The notes under the pieces are model-generated. The model saw nothing but the letters and a program-made list of their open reading frames with translations. It was not told the origin of the DNA and did not search any database. A DNA stretch of 33,606 bases from Brevibacillus panacihumi. GTDB taxonomy: Bacteria > Bacillota > Bacilli > Brevibacillales > Brevibacillaceae. Below, piece after piece: positions 15,622-23,621 of this stretch. The stretch's first letter is position 1. The number at the start of each line of letters is the position of its first letter. The stretch covers positions 1-33,606 of the forward strand of contig NZ_RHHT01000083.1 of the NCBI RefSeq assembly GCF_003710985.1, written 5' to 3'. A program made the position numbers and the translations under genes.

Positions 15622-16383
15622 TTAGCAGGATTGACCGACAAGCGGCGGGAAGCCGGCTCGACTCCACAGCCACAAAGGGGTATGCACGTCGATCGGGGCA
15701 AAATCGCTGCCTTTCAATGCCGTCTCCCAAGCTGACGCTACTTCCTGGCGGTCGCTGGTGCTGCCGTTTAAGACCTTTTCAGAACAAAGCCCCAGTTGGA
15801 CACTTGCTTGCAAAATATGCGTATCCGGTGCAATCGTAATCAGTTCGCGAGATTTCCAGGAAATACCTGCATAAGATTCCAGGACGTACAGCCAGTAATG
15901 AAAGATTTTGGGCCCGGACAAATAGGGAAAAGAGGATTTGCGCCGGACTTGCATCAGGTCGATCAGCGCGGCGATGTCGTAGTCGACAGACTCCAGCATT
16001 CCGGCAACGCTTCCGTCTGGAGAGAAATCGGAAATGCCCTGCGCGACCTTTTGCCAGATCTCGGGATGGCGATTGGGCTGAAGCGCGACACGATGTCGAA
16101 GCAGCGCACTGCGCAGCTCCTCTCTGTCACCAGCAGATGCTGCCAGGGGACGAAAGATCCAGCGAGTGCCTTCGTCCTGATAAGCATGTGCCACTGATTG
16201 CCAGAGTGTGTAGGCATTCCGCTGGTAATTCAGGGACATCGCCAGCGTCAACACATTCGGCAAATCCTCGTCTGGAACGATCCCGATCAGGGCATCCTCA
16301 GGCATCACTTCACCGCCTAGAAGGCCATTTTGATGCATATGCACCAGTTGTCTTACGTTTTGTAAAAAGGTTTCGTGTGTCAT
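15622..16383 (-). CDS. Uncharacterised protein with HhH-GPD-like DNA glycosylase motif
   Basis: 253 residues from the ATG at 16383, which has AAAGGTAG upstream; the long upstream extension of the frame has no homology-like character. I do not recognise a named family. Residues 151-199 contain FPYLSGPKI...ITIAPDTHILQASVQLGL, which resembles the helix-hairpin-helix of OGG1-type glycosylases: a lysine after G-P (K159, where OGG1 has its Schiff-base lysine) and an aspartate before T-H (D187, where OGG1 has its catalytic aspartate). The spacing between the two is longer than in OGG1 (28 against 19 residues). A base-excision repair role is therefore possible but unproven. No iron-sulfur cysteines are seen. 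Divergent from the yjdF unit. Confidence 0.7.
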   Translation of the reverse strand: MTHETFLQNVRQLVHMHQNGLLGGEVMPEDALIGIVPDEDLPNVLTLAMSLNYQRNAYTLWQSVAHAYQDEGTRWIFRPLAASAGDREELRSALLRHRVALQPNRHPEIWQKVAQGISDFSPDGSVAGMLESVDYDIAALIDLMQVRRKSSFPYLSGPKIFHYWLYVLESYAGISWKSRELITIAPDTHILQASVQLGLCSEKVLNGSTSDRQEVASAWETALKGSDFAPIDVHTPLWLWSRAGFPPLVGQSC

Positions 16384-16456
16384 TTTGCTACCTTTCGATT
16401 GCTTAGAGATAGGACGATTTCCCTTTGCTAGAGAATGAATTTTCTGGTAATCCATG

Positions 16457-16612
16457 ATACAATACGTCCAGCACTCGTGCAACGGATACGAAAAAACACG
16501 GTTCGGTTGGTAGTCCGGACGCATGGTCACGAAGATGACAGTGTCCATGTCAGTAACCTTCCCCCCTCGGGATGTCCGTCGTCTCCGTATATTTTTCAGA
16601 GGGGGAAGCAAC
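16457..16612 (+). promoter_or_regulatory. Promoter and leader of the yjdF operon: candidate yjdF-type riboswitch
   Basis: An extended -10 element TGATACAAT (TACAAT at 16457-16462) would start a leader of about 140 nt. The leader holds a hairpin pairing 16522-16530 with 16541-16549 (8 of 9 pairs) and, before the gene, CTTCCCCCCTC (16558-16568), which pairs with GAGGGGGAAG (16599-16608), the yjdF ribosome binding site itself. Sequestering that site is a classic translational switch. A riboswitch responding to azaaromatic compounds is known upstream of yjdF genes in Firmicutes. I could not match the aptamer consensus base by base, so the class assignment rests on the gene and the expression platform. 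Confidence 0.6.
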
Positions 16613-17023
16613 ATGAAGCTTACCGTTTATTTTGATGGTCAATTTTGGGTAGGGGTGGTAGAGGTACAAGATGGCGACAGGGTAAAGGCAGGCCGCTTTG
16701 TTTTTGGTTCTGAACCCAAAGATCAGGAAGTGCTGTCGTTCATCCTGAATGAACTGGACGCAGTGATCAGTCGAATGTCTCAGGAAGTCATCGGTATAAC
16801 TCTCACAGAGCGAAAAATCAATCCAAAGAGAGTAGCTAGACAAGCAGCCCGAGAGATGTCGAAGAAGGGAATCTCCTCGTTTGCGCAGGAAGCCCTGAAG
16901 ATGGAGTATGAAAAGAGAAAGAAAGAGAAGCAGGGCGCTGCACGTCAGCAACGGGAAGATAGGAAGGAAAGGCAGCGGGAGATACGAATTCAAAAGGCGA
17001 AAGCGAAGCGCCGCGGCAAGTAA
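16613..17023 (+). CDS. yjdF: YjdF family protein (DUF2992)
   Basis: 136 residues from the ATG at 16613, preceded by GAGGGGGAAG. The start MKLTVYFDGQFWVGVVE and the middle LTERKINPKRVARQAAREM are typical of YjdF. The N-terminal half (about 1-65) is a compact beta-rich domain; the C-terminal half (about 70-136) is a highly charged, Lys/Arg-rich helix with no hydrophobic core, suggesting binding to nucleic acid or another acidic partner. Its biochemical function is unknown. In Bacillus subtilis it is controlled by the yjdF riboswitch and heads an operon that includes an acetyltransferase gene, as here. The next gene follows after 27 bases. Confidence 0.88.
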   Translation: MKLTVYFDGQFWVGVVEVQDGDRVKAGRFVFGSEPKDQEVLSFILNELDAVISRMSQEVIGITLTERKINPKRVARQAAREMSKKGISSFAQEALKMEYEKRKKEKQGAARQQREDRKERQREIRIQKAKAKRRGK

Positions 17024-17050
17024 CGGGTGTTTCGAGGAGGAGTAGCGAGC

Positions 17051-17929
17051 ATGCAAGAATTGATCTTTGCCAAGGATTACAAACATAACGATACCCTTCG
17101 AGAAAGCTTCTCCGAACTCGCATCCCAGACCTTTGGCATCCATTTTGAAGAATGGTACCAAAAAGGCTTTTGGAATGAACGGTATATTCCTTATTCCTTG
17201 ATTCACGGCGATCAAGTCGTAGCCAACGTCTCTGTAAACCTTCTTTCCTTCGTGATAAATAGCGAGAAGAAAACAGCGATTCAGATCGGTACCGTCATGA
17301 CGCACCCGGATTTCCGAAAACGGGGGTTGTCGGCAAAATTGATGAATCTCGTTTTGGCAGAGTATGAAGATCAGTATGATTTCATGTACCTTTTTGCCAA
17401 CGACACAGTACTCGATTTTTATCCCAAGTTTGGTTTCCAGCCTGTGGAGGAGCATCAATTTTCCATGTCCTATACCCCCGGCTATATCGAAGGGCTCACA
17501 GGGATACGGAAGCTGGACCTCAATCAAACGGAAGACCTGGATCTGGTTGCCCAATTCGCGGCACAGAGGGTGCCTGTTTCCCAGCGTTTTGGAACGGACA
17601 ACTGCCCAGGCATTTTCATGTTTTATGCTTTGTATGTCTTCCCTCAGGAACTGTATTACCTGGAGGAAAAAGACGTGATCGCGATCTATAAGCAGGAGGG
17701 CGACTGCTTGCATCTCTATGATTGGCTCGGCAAGCAGAAGGTCAGCCTCCTGACGCTTGTGCGAAAACTGGCAGGGCCCGAGACGAAAAAAATCATGTTT
17801 CACTTTACTCCGGATGAGGAAGGGATCGAGACTGAGAGTATAAGCGTGAATACGGGCTTGTTTGTAAAGACGAATGGGAAGATTCCGTATCCGGTGCATG
17901 TAAAGCATCCGATGACGTCCATTGCCTAA
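17051..17929 (+). CDS. GNAT family N-acetyltransferase
   Basis: 292 residues, start ATG at 17051 with GAGGAGGAG upstream. The N-terminal half is a GNAT domain: IQIGTVMTHPDFRKRGLSAKLMNLVL (R-x-x-G-x-S, about 76-101), followed by YLFANDTVLDFYPKFGFQPV. The C-terminal half (about 145-292) has a second fold, seen as a divergent GNAT-like or sterol-carrier-like half in the Eis type of two-domain acetyltransferases; that is inference from length and layout. It probably acetylates a small molecule. It lies 27 bases after yjdF and 49 bases before the pentapeptide gene, with no hairpin between, so one transcript is likely. Confidence 0.85.
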   Translation: MQELIFAKDYKHNDTLRESFSELASQTFGIHFEEWYQKGFWNERYIPYSLIHGDQVVANVSVNLLSFVINSEKKTAIQIGTVMTHPDFRKRGLSAKLMNLVLAEYEDQYDFMYLFANDTVLDFYPKFGFQPVEEHQFSMSYTPGYIEGLTGIRKLDLNQTEDLDLVAQFAAQRVPVSQRFGTDNCPGIFMFYALYVFPQELYYLEEKDVIAIYKQEGDCLHLYDWLGKQKVSLLTLVRKLAGPETKKIMFHFTPDEEGIETESISVNTGLFVKTNGKIPYPVHVKHPMTSIA

Positions 17930-17978
17930 GGGATGTAGCCACTGACAGGAAACCCCATGTGCGAAAGGAGTCTGCAGC

Positions 17979-18833
17979 ATGGCAGCGAACCAAGATAACA
18001 ACCATATACACTCAACTTTGCAAGGGGACTGCGAGAACTGCTTTGGTCTGTGCTGTGTCGCGCTCCCCTTTGCAGCCTCTTCCGACTTTGCGATGAACAA
18101 GGAAGCCGGGAAGCCTTGCCAAAACCTGCAGGAGGACTTCCGCTGCGGCGTTCACAGCAGCCTGAGGGAGCGGGGCCTTCGTGGATGTACGGTTTACGAC
18201 TGCTTCGGTGCCGGACAAAAGGTGTCGCAAATGACGTTTGGCGGACGTGACTGGCGGCAAGAACCAGGTAAGGCGAAGCAGATGTTCGAGGTATTCCCGA
18301 TCATGTGGCAGCTGCATGAGCTGCTGTGGTACCTGAGTGAAGCTCTGACACTCAAGCCAGCCGCGGAGATCCGCGAAGAGCTCCAGAAGGCGTTCGATGA
18401 AACAATGCGCCTTACCCACCTCAATCCGGACGCGCTTGGGAAACTGGACGTAGCGGCACACCGGGCTGATGTGAATGTTCTGCTGCTGCGGACAAGCGAG
18501 CTCGTACGAGAGGAGGCCCAGCGTCAAAACAAGGGGGCAAAAGGCCGTCAGAAGAAATACGGCCGAGGTGTCGACCTCATCGGCGCCAAGCTCAAGGGTG
18601 CCGATTTGCGTTGTGCCAATCTTCGTGGAGCATATCTGATCGCTGCGGACCTTCGTGGCGCAGATCTCCGTGCAGCAGACCTCATCGGCGCAGATTTTCG
18701 AGATGCAGATCTCCGCGGAGCCGATCTGACCGAGAGTATCTTCCTTACGCAAACGCAGCTGAATGCAGCGAAGGGCGATGCACACACGAAAATACCGCCG
18801 TCACTCGAAAGACCGTCTCACTGGTCTGCTTAA
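17979..18833 (+). CDS. Pentapeptide repeat protein with N-terminal cysteine cluster
   Basis: 284 residues, start ATG at 17979 with AAAGGAG upstream. The N-terminal part has eight cysteines (18, 21, 25, 26, 47, 56, 70, 75); CENCFGLCC resembles the metal-chelating cluster of the YkgJ type. A helical middle follows (about 95-190). Residues 198-256 are about twelve pentapeptide repeats of the form A(D/N)LRG, each with a central Leu or Phe, enough for roughly three coils of a right-handed beta-helix. Larger repeat proteins of this fold (Qnr, MfpA) mimic DNA and protect gyrase, but this helix is much shorter, so that role is not established. The family function is unknown. Likely cotranscribed with its neighbours. 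Confidence 0.9.
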   Translation: MAANQDNNHIHSTLQGDCENCFGLCCVALPFAASSDFAMNKEAGKPCQNLQEDFRCGVHSSLRERGLRGCTVYDCFGAGQKVSQMTFGGRDWRQEPGKAKQMFEVFPIMWQLHELLWYLSEALTLKPAAEIREELQKAFDETMRLTHLNPDALGKLDVAAHRADVNVLLLRTSELVREEAQRQNKGAKGRQKKYGRGVDLIGAKLKGADLRCANLRGAYLIAADLRGADLRAADLIGADFRDADLRGADLTESIFLTQTQLNAAKGDAHTKIPPSLERPSHWSA

Positions 18834-18911
18834 GGGAACCTGCAGCAGAGGAAATGTTGAACAAGTTTGCGGTAGGCAAGAAATCAAATTAAGCAGGAAG
18901 TGGGGATCAAC

Positions 18912-19847
18912 ATGAGTGATGCAACGAACGAAGCGGGAATGCTCCTCGATGGGATTCCCATGCTGCGCAACCGCTACAGGCTGGAACGAATCCAAAAGGG
19001 GTACTCGAGCGATCGCAAATACATCGTATACGATCATGTGGGAATTCCCCGATACGTACTGCGAGCCTACGGCATTCAGCATGAAGAAAGCAAAAAGGAA
19101 GAATTCCGGATGCTCCAGCGGATGGAGGAAATCAGCGTAAGATGCACCAAGCCGATTGAGAGCGGTGTCCTGCCAAGCCAGGGGCTCGGATACATGATTG
19201 TTTCCTACATCGAGGGAGAGGAAGCTTCCGAAGTGCTGCCGCTTCTTTCTGAAAAGGAGCAGTATGACATTGGCGTACAAGCTGGCCTGGAGCTGAGAAA
19301 GATTCATCAGATTCCTTGCACAGACGACGGCGTGGGGTCCTGGCATGAAAGAATGTCTGCCAAATATGCCCGCAATCGTGCCGAATACGCCAAATGCGGG
19401 GTTGCGATCGAGGAGGAGAGCAGCCTGTTATCCTTTATCGACGGGAATGTGCACCTGATGAAGAATAGGCCGAATCTCTTCCAACACGATGATTACCATG
19501 TCGGAAATTTGGTTGTGAAGGATGGCAAGTTTTCAGGTGTGATTGATTTCAACAGGTACGACTGGGGAGATCCGATACATGAGTTTTTAAAGGCAGGGAT
19601 GTTTAGCGCGGAGGCAAGCGTGCCGTTCTGTATTGGGCAAATCCAGGGATACCATGATTTCAACGAGCCTAGGGATGAGTTTTGGCGGTTGTATTCGCTC
19701 TATCTGGCTATGACATTGATCTCATCCGTGGTCTGGATTCTGAGAGTGAGGCCAGAGGAGCTGGACTCTATGATGGGGAAGATACGCAAGGTGATGGATG
19801 ATCACGACTGCTTTGAACGGATCGTGCCCAAGTGGTATCGGAAGTAG
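18912..19847 (+). CDS. Aminoglycoside phosphotransferase family kinase
   Basis: 311 residues from the ATG at 18912 with GGAAGTGGGG upstream; a GTG at 18900 is in frame but less well placed. The kinase-like fold is shown by YMIVSYIEGEEASEVLP (hinge region), the catalytic loop HDDYHVGN (catalytic D194, N199) and the metal-binding IDFNRYDWGDP (D212). The family phosphorylates antibiotics, choline-like alcohols, fructosamines and other small hydroxyl compounds; this member is not close to a named resistance enzyme as far as I can tell. It lies 78 bases after the pentapeptide gene with no terminator between and is followed by a strong hairpin, so it ends the yjdF-led unit. Confidence 0.88.
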   Translation: MSDATNEAGMLLDGIPMLRNRYRLERIQKGYSSDRKYIVYDHVGIPRYVLRAYGIQHEESKKEEFRMLQRMEEISVRCTKPIESGVLPSQGLGYMIVSYIEGEEASEVLPLLSEKEQYDIGVQAGLELRKIHQIPCTDDGVGSWHERMSAKYARNRAEYAKCGVAIEEESSLLSFIDGNVHLMKNRPNLFQHDDYHVGNLVVKDGKFSGVIDFNRYDWGDPIHEFLKAGMFSAEASVPFCIGQIQGYHDFNEPRDEFWRLYSLYLAMTLISSVVWILRVRPEELDSMMGKIRKVMDDHDCFERIVPKWYRK

Positions 19848-19859
19848 AGCAGAAAAAAG

Positions 19860-19894
19860 TGAGTCCGCCGCATTCTAACAATGCAGCGGACTCA
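19860..19894. terminator. Shared terminator between convergent genes
   Basis: Arms 19860-19874 and 19880-19894 pair at 14 of 15 positions around CTAAC. On the - strand six T residues follow closely (ACTTTTTTC), so it best fits the end of the chemoreceptor gene. On the + strand only ATTCGGTC follows, but the stem may also stop the kinase transcript. Confidence 0.85.
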
Positions 19895-19899
19895 TTCGG

Positions 19900-21633
19900 T
19901 CAAAGCTTGAACGCCTTCACCGATTCTTGCAATTCTTCTGCCATTTTGGCGAGTGTATCCGAAGCAGCGGCGATCTCTTGCATGGAAGCCGTCTGTTCTT
20001 CGGCAGCTGCCGCGATATTTTGAGTGTGGCTTGCCGATTCGATGGCAATTTTCGTCGTTTCCTCTATCAGTTCCGCCATGGCTCCAAACTCGTTCACATT
20101 GGCTTGAAGAGCTGTTGACACCTCGCCGATTTGAACCAGCACGTCATGGACACCAGTTGTGATACGTTGAAAGGCTTCTCCGGCTCCATTGACCAACTGG
20201 AGGCCCTCATTCACGGAGACGTGCCCTTTATTGATTGCATGCACGGATTGATCGATGTCCTTTTGGATGGCTTGAATCAACATTCCGACCTGGTTGGCCG
20301 ATTTCTCTGACTGCTCAGCCAGCTTTTTCACTTCGTCCGCGACGACGGCGAACCCTCTGCCGTGCTCGCCAGCTCGAGCAGCTTCGATGGCAGCATTCAG
20401 CGCGAGCAGCTGGGTTTGTGCCGCTACTTCGGTTATCATCGATAAAATCGTCGTGATTTCCGTTGATTTTTTGCCAAGCTGATTGATCAATTCGGCAGTT
20501 GAAGCGGTTTCGTTTTGGATGGTATGCATATGACTGATCGTTTTCGCGATGACATCGGCTCCGTTTTCCGCCGTTTTCGCAGTCACTTTGGAGGACTGGT
20601 CGGCTTTTTCCATGGAAAGGGAGATTTGCTTCAAGTCATCGGAGATTCTCGCGATCGCTTCATTCGACGCTTCTGCTTTATTCATTTGCGTGTCTGCCCC
20701 GTAAGCCAACTCCTGGATAGAGCCTGCCACTTGTTCTACGGAACGGCTGGTTTGCTCGCTGCTGGCGGAGAGCTGTTCCGAGGTGGCAGCCACTTGCATG
20801 GAAGCACTGGAGACTTGTTCAATCATCTGTTTCAAATTGGAGCTCATCTGATTGACGTGATCAGTCAATTGACCGATCTCATCCTTGTTTTTGGTACGGA
20901 GCTTTTCAGCGGAGAGATCACCTTCCGCAATTTTGGCAACGTGCTCTGTCACCTGTCGGATGGGTTTCGATAGATGGCCCGAGAACCAGATGATGAGGAA
21001 CAAGCCCAGTATGATGGCTGTTCCCAAAACGATCGCCAATGTGACGAGGAGATCATTCGCCCCGCGGTTAAAGTCCATGAGATAGGTTCCGGAGACCACA
21101 ATCCATCCCCATGCAGGATCTTTTTCGGCATAGACGATTTTCGGCGCAATCTGGTCCTTTCCAGGCAATGGAAAGTCAAAAGTGACAAACCCGCCCCCGT
21201 TCTCGGCCGCTTTGATCGTTTCCCGCGTCGTATACATGCCGTCTGGCGCCTGGGAGTCGAATAGATTTTTTCCTTCCAGCGTTGGGTGAGCAACGGCCAT
21301 TCCTTCCTTGTCCAAAACGAAAAAATAACCGTATTCGCCCATGTCCACTTCATTTTCGATCGTACGAGTACCGTCCGACTGGAGTGGCCCGATCAGTTTT
21401 TCTTTCATTTTTTCTTGTGCTTCTTGTATCGATAACGTTCCTTTTTGAACCTCATCATTCAAAGCCTCCATCGCATCCAAAGCCAACTTGACATTGTTCT
21501 TTAATCCGGCAGACCCAAGCTGATCCAAATTCTTCTTGGCTGTAACATAGCCTGACAGGCCAATAAGAAGACTCGGAATCAGTAAGAGGAATGCTGTAAT
21601 TGCAATGAGCTTCGTCCTGATCGTCAGTTTCAT
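19900..21633 (-). CDS. Methyl-accepting chemotaxis protein
   Basis: 577 residues from the ATG at 21633, eight bases after AAGGAG. TM1 is about 9-29, an extracytoplasmic single Cache domain about 32-185, TM2 about 195-220, HAMP about 221-272 and the cytoplasmic signalling coiled coil about 290-575. The conserved tip reads [20 protein letters not shown], which contacts CheW and CheA. The Cache ligand region has [23 protein letters not shown], the usual sCache_2 pattern that often binds small organic acids. It signals ligand to the flagellar motor through CheA. Single gene, no chemotaxis operon nearby. Confidence 0.95.
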   Translation of the reverse strand: MKLTIRTKLIAITAFLLLIPSLLIGLSGYVTAKKNLDQLGSAGLKNNVKLALDAMEALNDEVQKGTLSIQEAQEKMKEKLIGPLQSDGTRTIENEVDMGEYGYFFVLDKEGMAVAHPTLEGKNLFDSQAPDGMYTTRETIKAAENGGGFVTFDFPLPGKDQIAPKIVYAEKDPAWGWIVVSGTYLMDFNRGANDLLVTLAIVLGTAIILGLFLIIWFSGHLSKPIRQVTEHVAKIAEGDLSAEKLRTKNKDEIGQLTDHVNQMSSNLKQMIEQVSSASMQVAATSEQLSASSEQTSRSVEQVAGSIQELAYGADTQMNKAEASNEAIARISDDLKQISLSMEKADQSSKVTAKTAENGADVIAKTISHMHTIQNETASTAELINQLGKKSTEITTILSMITEVAAQTQLLALNAAIEAARAGEHGRGFAVVADEVKKLAEQSEKSANQVGMLIQAIQKDIDQSVHAINKGHVSVNEGLQLVNGAGEAFQRITTGVHDVLVQIGEVSTALQANVNEFGAMAELIEETTKIAIESASHTQNIAAAAEEQTASMQEIAAASDTLAKMAEELQESVKAFKL

Positions 21634-21739
21634 CGTCATCACTCCTTACTATTATTTATCGGATAAACATATGGTTTAATTTGAATGAACTTTCTAAACT
21701 TGCTGCATTTTGTTTTTCTTGGTGCGTAACTATGAAATA

Positions 21740-21787
21740 GGCACTTGCCAACATTCTCGAAAAAAATAAGAGAATGTGGAAAGTGCC
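21740..21787 (-). terminator. Terminator of the sigma/anti-sigma operon
   Basis: A long interrupted stem pairs GGCACTT, CC and ACATTCTC (21740-21758) with GAGAATGT, GG and AAGTGCC (21770-21787) around an A-rich loop. It starts 13 bases past the anti-sigma stop codon. The T run after it on the - strand is weak (TATTTC). Confidence 0.65.
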
Positions 21788-21799
21788 CATTTGATGATC

Positions 21800-22777
21800 T
21801 TAATACTTATCGACCGTTGCCCCAAGCGAAGCCGCCCTAATGAACGGCAATCCTTGCAAAGATTTCAACTGATCTCTCGTCCCCGTCACGACGATGCCGA
21901 TGATCATACCGGTTTTCTGATTTTCTTTTATCGCCTCGTAGGCCTTCTGGGCAGGCTCGGAATAATAGATGTTTTTGCTGGAAGCGACGCTTAGAACATC
22001 CTTCATGAATTGCTCCTCTGTCGTTTTTTGGACGGGGTTCAGCCTGTCCCGATACGCTTGGAAGCCATATAGACTGTCAGCTCGTAAAGGTTCCTGCAAT
22101 TCTTTCAGCATCTCCAGATCACCCTCCAGAAAACTATTTGCCCAGTACCAGGTGGAATGGACGTTTTGGGGCATCATTTCATTCACCTGATCGAGCGTGT
22201 ATCCCTTATCGAAGGACAGGGCGAACTCCAAATAGGCATCATCATTCATCTGATCCAAGAGCGATAAATCATCGATAGACTGTTTGAAAGAAACAGACGG
22301 ATGAAAAAACATCATTTCTCTTTCACCGCTTGATTCGTTGTAAAAACGCTTCAACTGATCCCCTTCATTCACTTGAACGCCTCGGCCTCCGCCCATGAGT
22401 GGAGTAGCTTGCCCGTTAAAGATATGGAAGGAATAGTGATGATCGCCCCAAGGGATGACACGATTCTCGATGACCTTATACGTATGGTAGCTCAATGTTC
22501 CGCCTAAAAATTCGTAACGGAATTGAGGGCGGGCCAAATAGACGTTTGGTCCCATAATTTTTTCATTCAATTCTATGGGTGTAAAAGCATCCCAACCTCG
22601 ATCATTGGCAAGTAATTGGTTCCCGATGTATCCGCCGATCAGCACCATGATACTTACAATCATAGAGATGATGATGTTTCGAACCATGCTTTTCCGTCTT
22701 GCTTTTTTCCATACATCGTTTACAGATTGAATATCAAAGGGGCCGCTTTCTATTCTATTTTTTTCGTGATCACTCAT
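21800..22777 (-). CDS. Membrane anti-sigma factor (sigma regulator N/C-terminal domains)
   Basis: 325 residues from the ATG at 22777, with AGGAGGG nine bases upstream. A cytoplasmic N-terminus (1-30), one membrane helix (about 33-55) and a large extracytoplasmic region. The C-terminus (GMIIGIVVTGTRDQLKSLQGLPFIRAASLGATVDKY region) is the sigma factor regulator C-terminal domain also found in Bacillus subtilis YhdL, which restrains SigM. It should bind and inhibit the adjacent ECF sigma factor until an envelope signal is received. The start overlaps the sigma gene stop by 8 bases, so translation is coupled, as is normal for such pairs. Confidence 0.9.
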   Translation of the reverse strand: MSDHEKNRIESGPFDIQSVNDVWKKARRKSMVRNIIISMIVSIMVLIGGYIGNQLLANDRGWDAFTPIELNEKIMGPNVYLARPQFRYEFLGGTLSYHTYKVIENRVIPWGDHHYSFHIFNGQATPLMGGGRGVQVNEGDQLKRFYNESSGEREMMFFHPSVSFKQSIDDLSLLDQMNDDAYLEFALSFDKGYTLDQVNEMMPQNVHSTWYWANSFLEGDLEMLKELQEPLRADSLYGFQAYRDRLNPVQKTTEEQFMKDVLSVASSKNIYYSEPAQKAYEAIKENQKTGMIIGIVVTGTRDQLKSLQGLPFIRAASLGATVDKY

Positions 22778-23267
22778 GATCTGATTCCCTCCTGTAATAC
22801 TTTGAAAAACGCTTCCTGGCACGGGATAAGTACGTCCTTACCTTATCTACTTTCATGTGCAGAAAGGTTCCCATATCACGGTAGCTCATCTCTTTTTCGT
22901 ACTTCAGCACCAGCAATTCCTTATAGGTCGGCGATAGCTGCTGGAACACAGCCTCTATTTCTTGCTGGGATTCTTTTGATAACAGTGTTTTTTCCGGAAG
23001 ACCGTCGTTTGATATCAGGTTCGGTTCGGCAATCCAGGGTACTTGTCTTCGTTTTTTGCGACAAAGATCGTAGTAAGCATGAATTGCAACCTTGAAAAGC
23101 CATGACGCCCATTTATCGGAGGGAACAGAGTCCGCATATAGAAAGGCTTTGGTAAAGGTGTCCTGTACGATGTCTTTTGCATCTTCGCGGTTCGCACCCA
23201 TCTTTACCAAATATAGGTACAGACGATTCATTTGATTTTGGACCCATTCTCGATCCTGCCAGTTCAT
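22770..23267 (-). CDS. ECF-type RNA polymerase sigma factor
   Basis: 165 residues. Region 2 spans about 10-75, with DAKDIVQDTFTKAFLYADSV and WLFKVAIHAYYDLCRKKRR, the core-binding and -10 recognition parts. Region 4 spans about 105-155, with LSPTYKELLVLKYEKEMSYRDMGTFLHMKVDKVRTYLSRARK as the helix-turn-helix for the -35 element. There is no extra C-terminal domain. It directs an envelope or antibiotic stress regulon by analogy with SigM/SigX-type factors. The start ATG at 23267 has AGGAGGTAGG upstream. I saw no clear ECF-type promoter upstream, so autoregulation is not shown. Confidence 0.92.
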   Translation of the reverse strand: MNWQDREWVQNQMNRLYLYLVKMGANREDAKDIVQDTFTKAFLYADSVPSDKWASWLFKVAIHAYYDLCRKKRRQVPWIAEPNLISNDGLPEKTLLSKESQQEIEAVFQQLSPTYKELLVLKYEKEMSYRDMGTFLHMKVDKVRTYLSRARKRFSKYYRRESDHE

Positions 23268-23370
23268 CTCCTACCTCCTTTCGCTACTAGAACGAAATAG
23301 GAATCAAAAAGTATACAACCCCCACATGCGCACCTGATAAAGAAGTGAGTGGGAGATTTATCGAAAACAG

Positions 23371-23396
23371 AAGGGCGGACAATATTGTCCGCCCTT
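23371..23396 (-). terminator. Perfect 26-nt palindrome, probable terminator
   Basis: Thirteen-base arms (23371-23383 and 23384-23396) are perfectly self-complementary; the core is CGGACAATATTGTCCG. On the - strand CTGTTTTCG follows. It lies 17 bases past the small frame at 23414-23575 and could end its transcript or that of the protease gene upstream. Confidence 0.6.
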
Positions 23397-23413
23397 GCCC
23401 ATGTATTCACTTT

Positions 23414-23575
23414 CTATGCATCACGACTTGAGAACGGCTTGGGGAAAACAGATTGCGGCTGTAGAAAGAGACTAGCGACGGCTCGGCGATTCGGCCACCA
23501 TCCGACATGCCGGTATAACGGAATGAGGAGAAGGGCATCTATGGGTCGTTCCGTATGAAGCTTTATTTCAACCAT
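23414..23575 (-). pseudogene. Small open frame, possible remnant of a GNAT acetyltransferase
   Basis: 53 codons from the ATG at 23575, with AGAGG nine bases upstream. The peptide contains YRHVGWWPNR, a stretch that reminds me of the N-terminal substrate loop of some Bacillales GNAT enzymes, but the CoA-binding half is absent. It ends just before a palindromic terminator and follows the protease gene by 46 bases. It may be a gene remnant, a genuine small protein or chance. Low certainty. Confidence 0.3.
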
Positions 23576-23621
23576 TCCCCAAAACCTCTTTTCAGTCGTT
23601 TCGATTCGGTACGTTACAGAT

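Noticed and set aside
16550..18100. A 516-codon open frame on the - strand
   Set aside because: It lies opposite yjdF and the GNAT gene, both of which have clear family motifs and ribosome binding sites; the antisense product shows no recognisable domain.
18598..18750. Repetitive DNA that could be taken for a repeat array
   Set aside because: The 15-base periodicity is the coding image of the pentapeptide repeats, not a CRISPR or satellite array.
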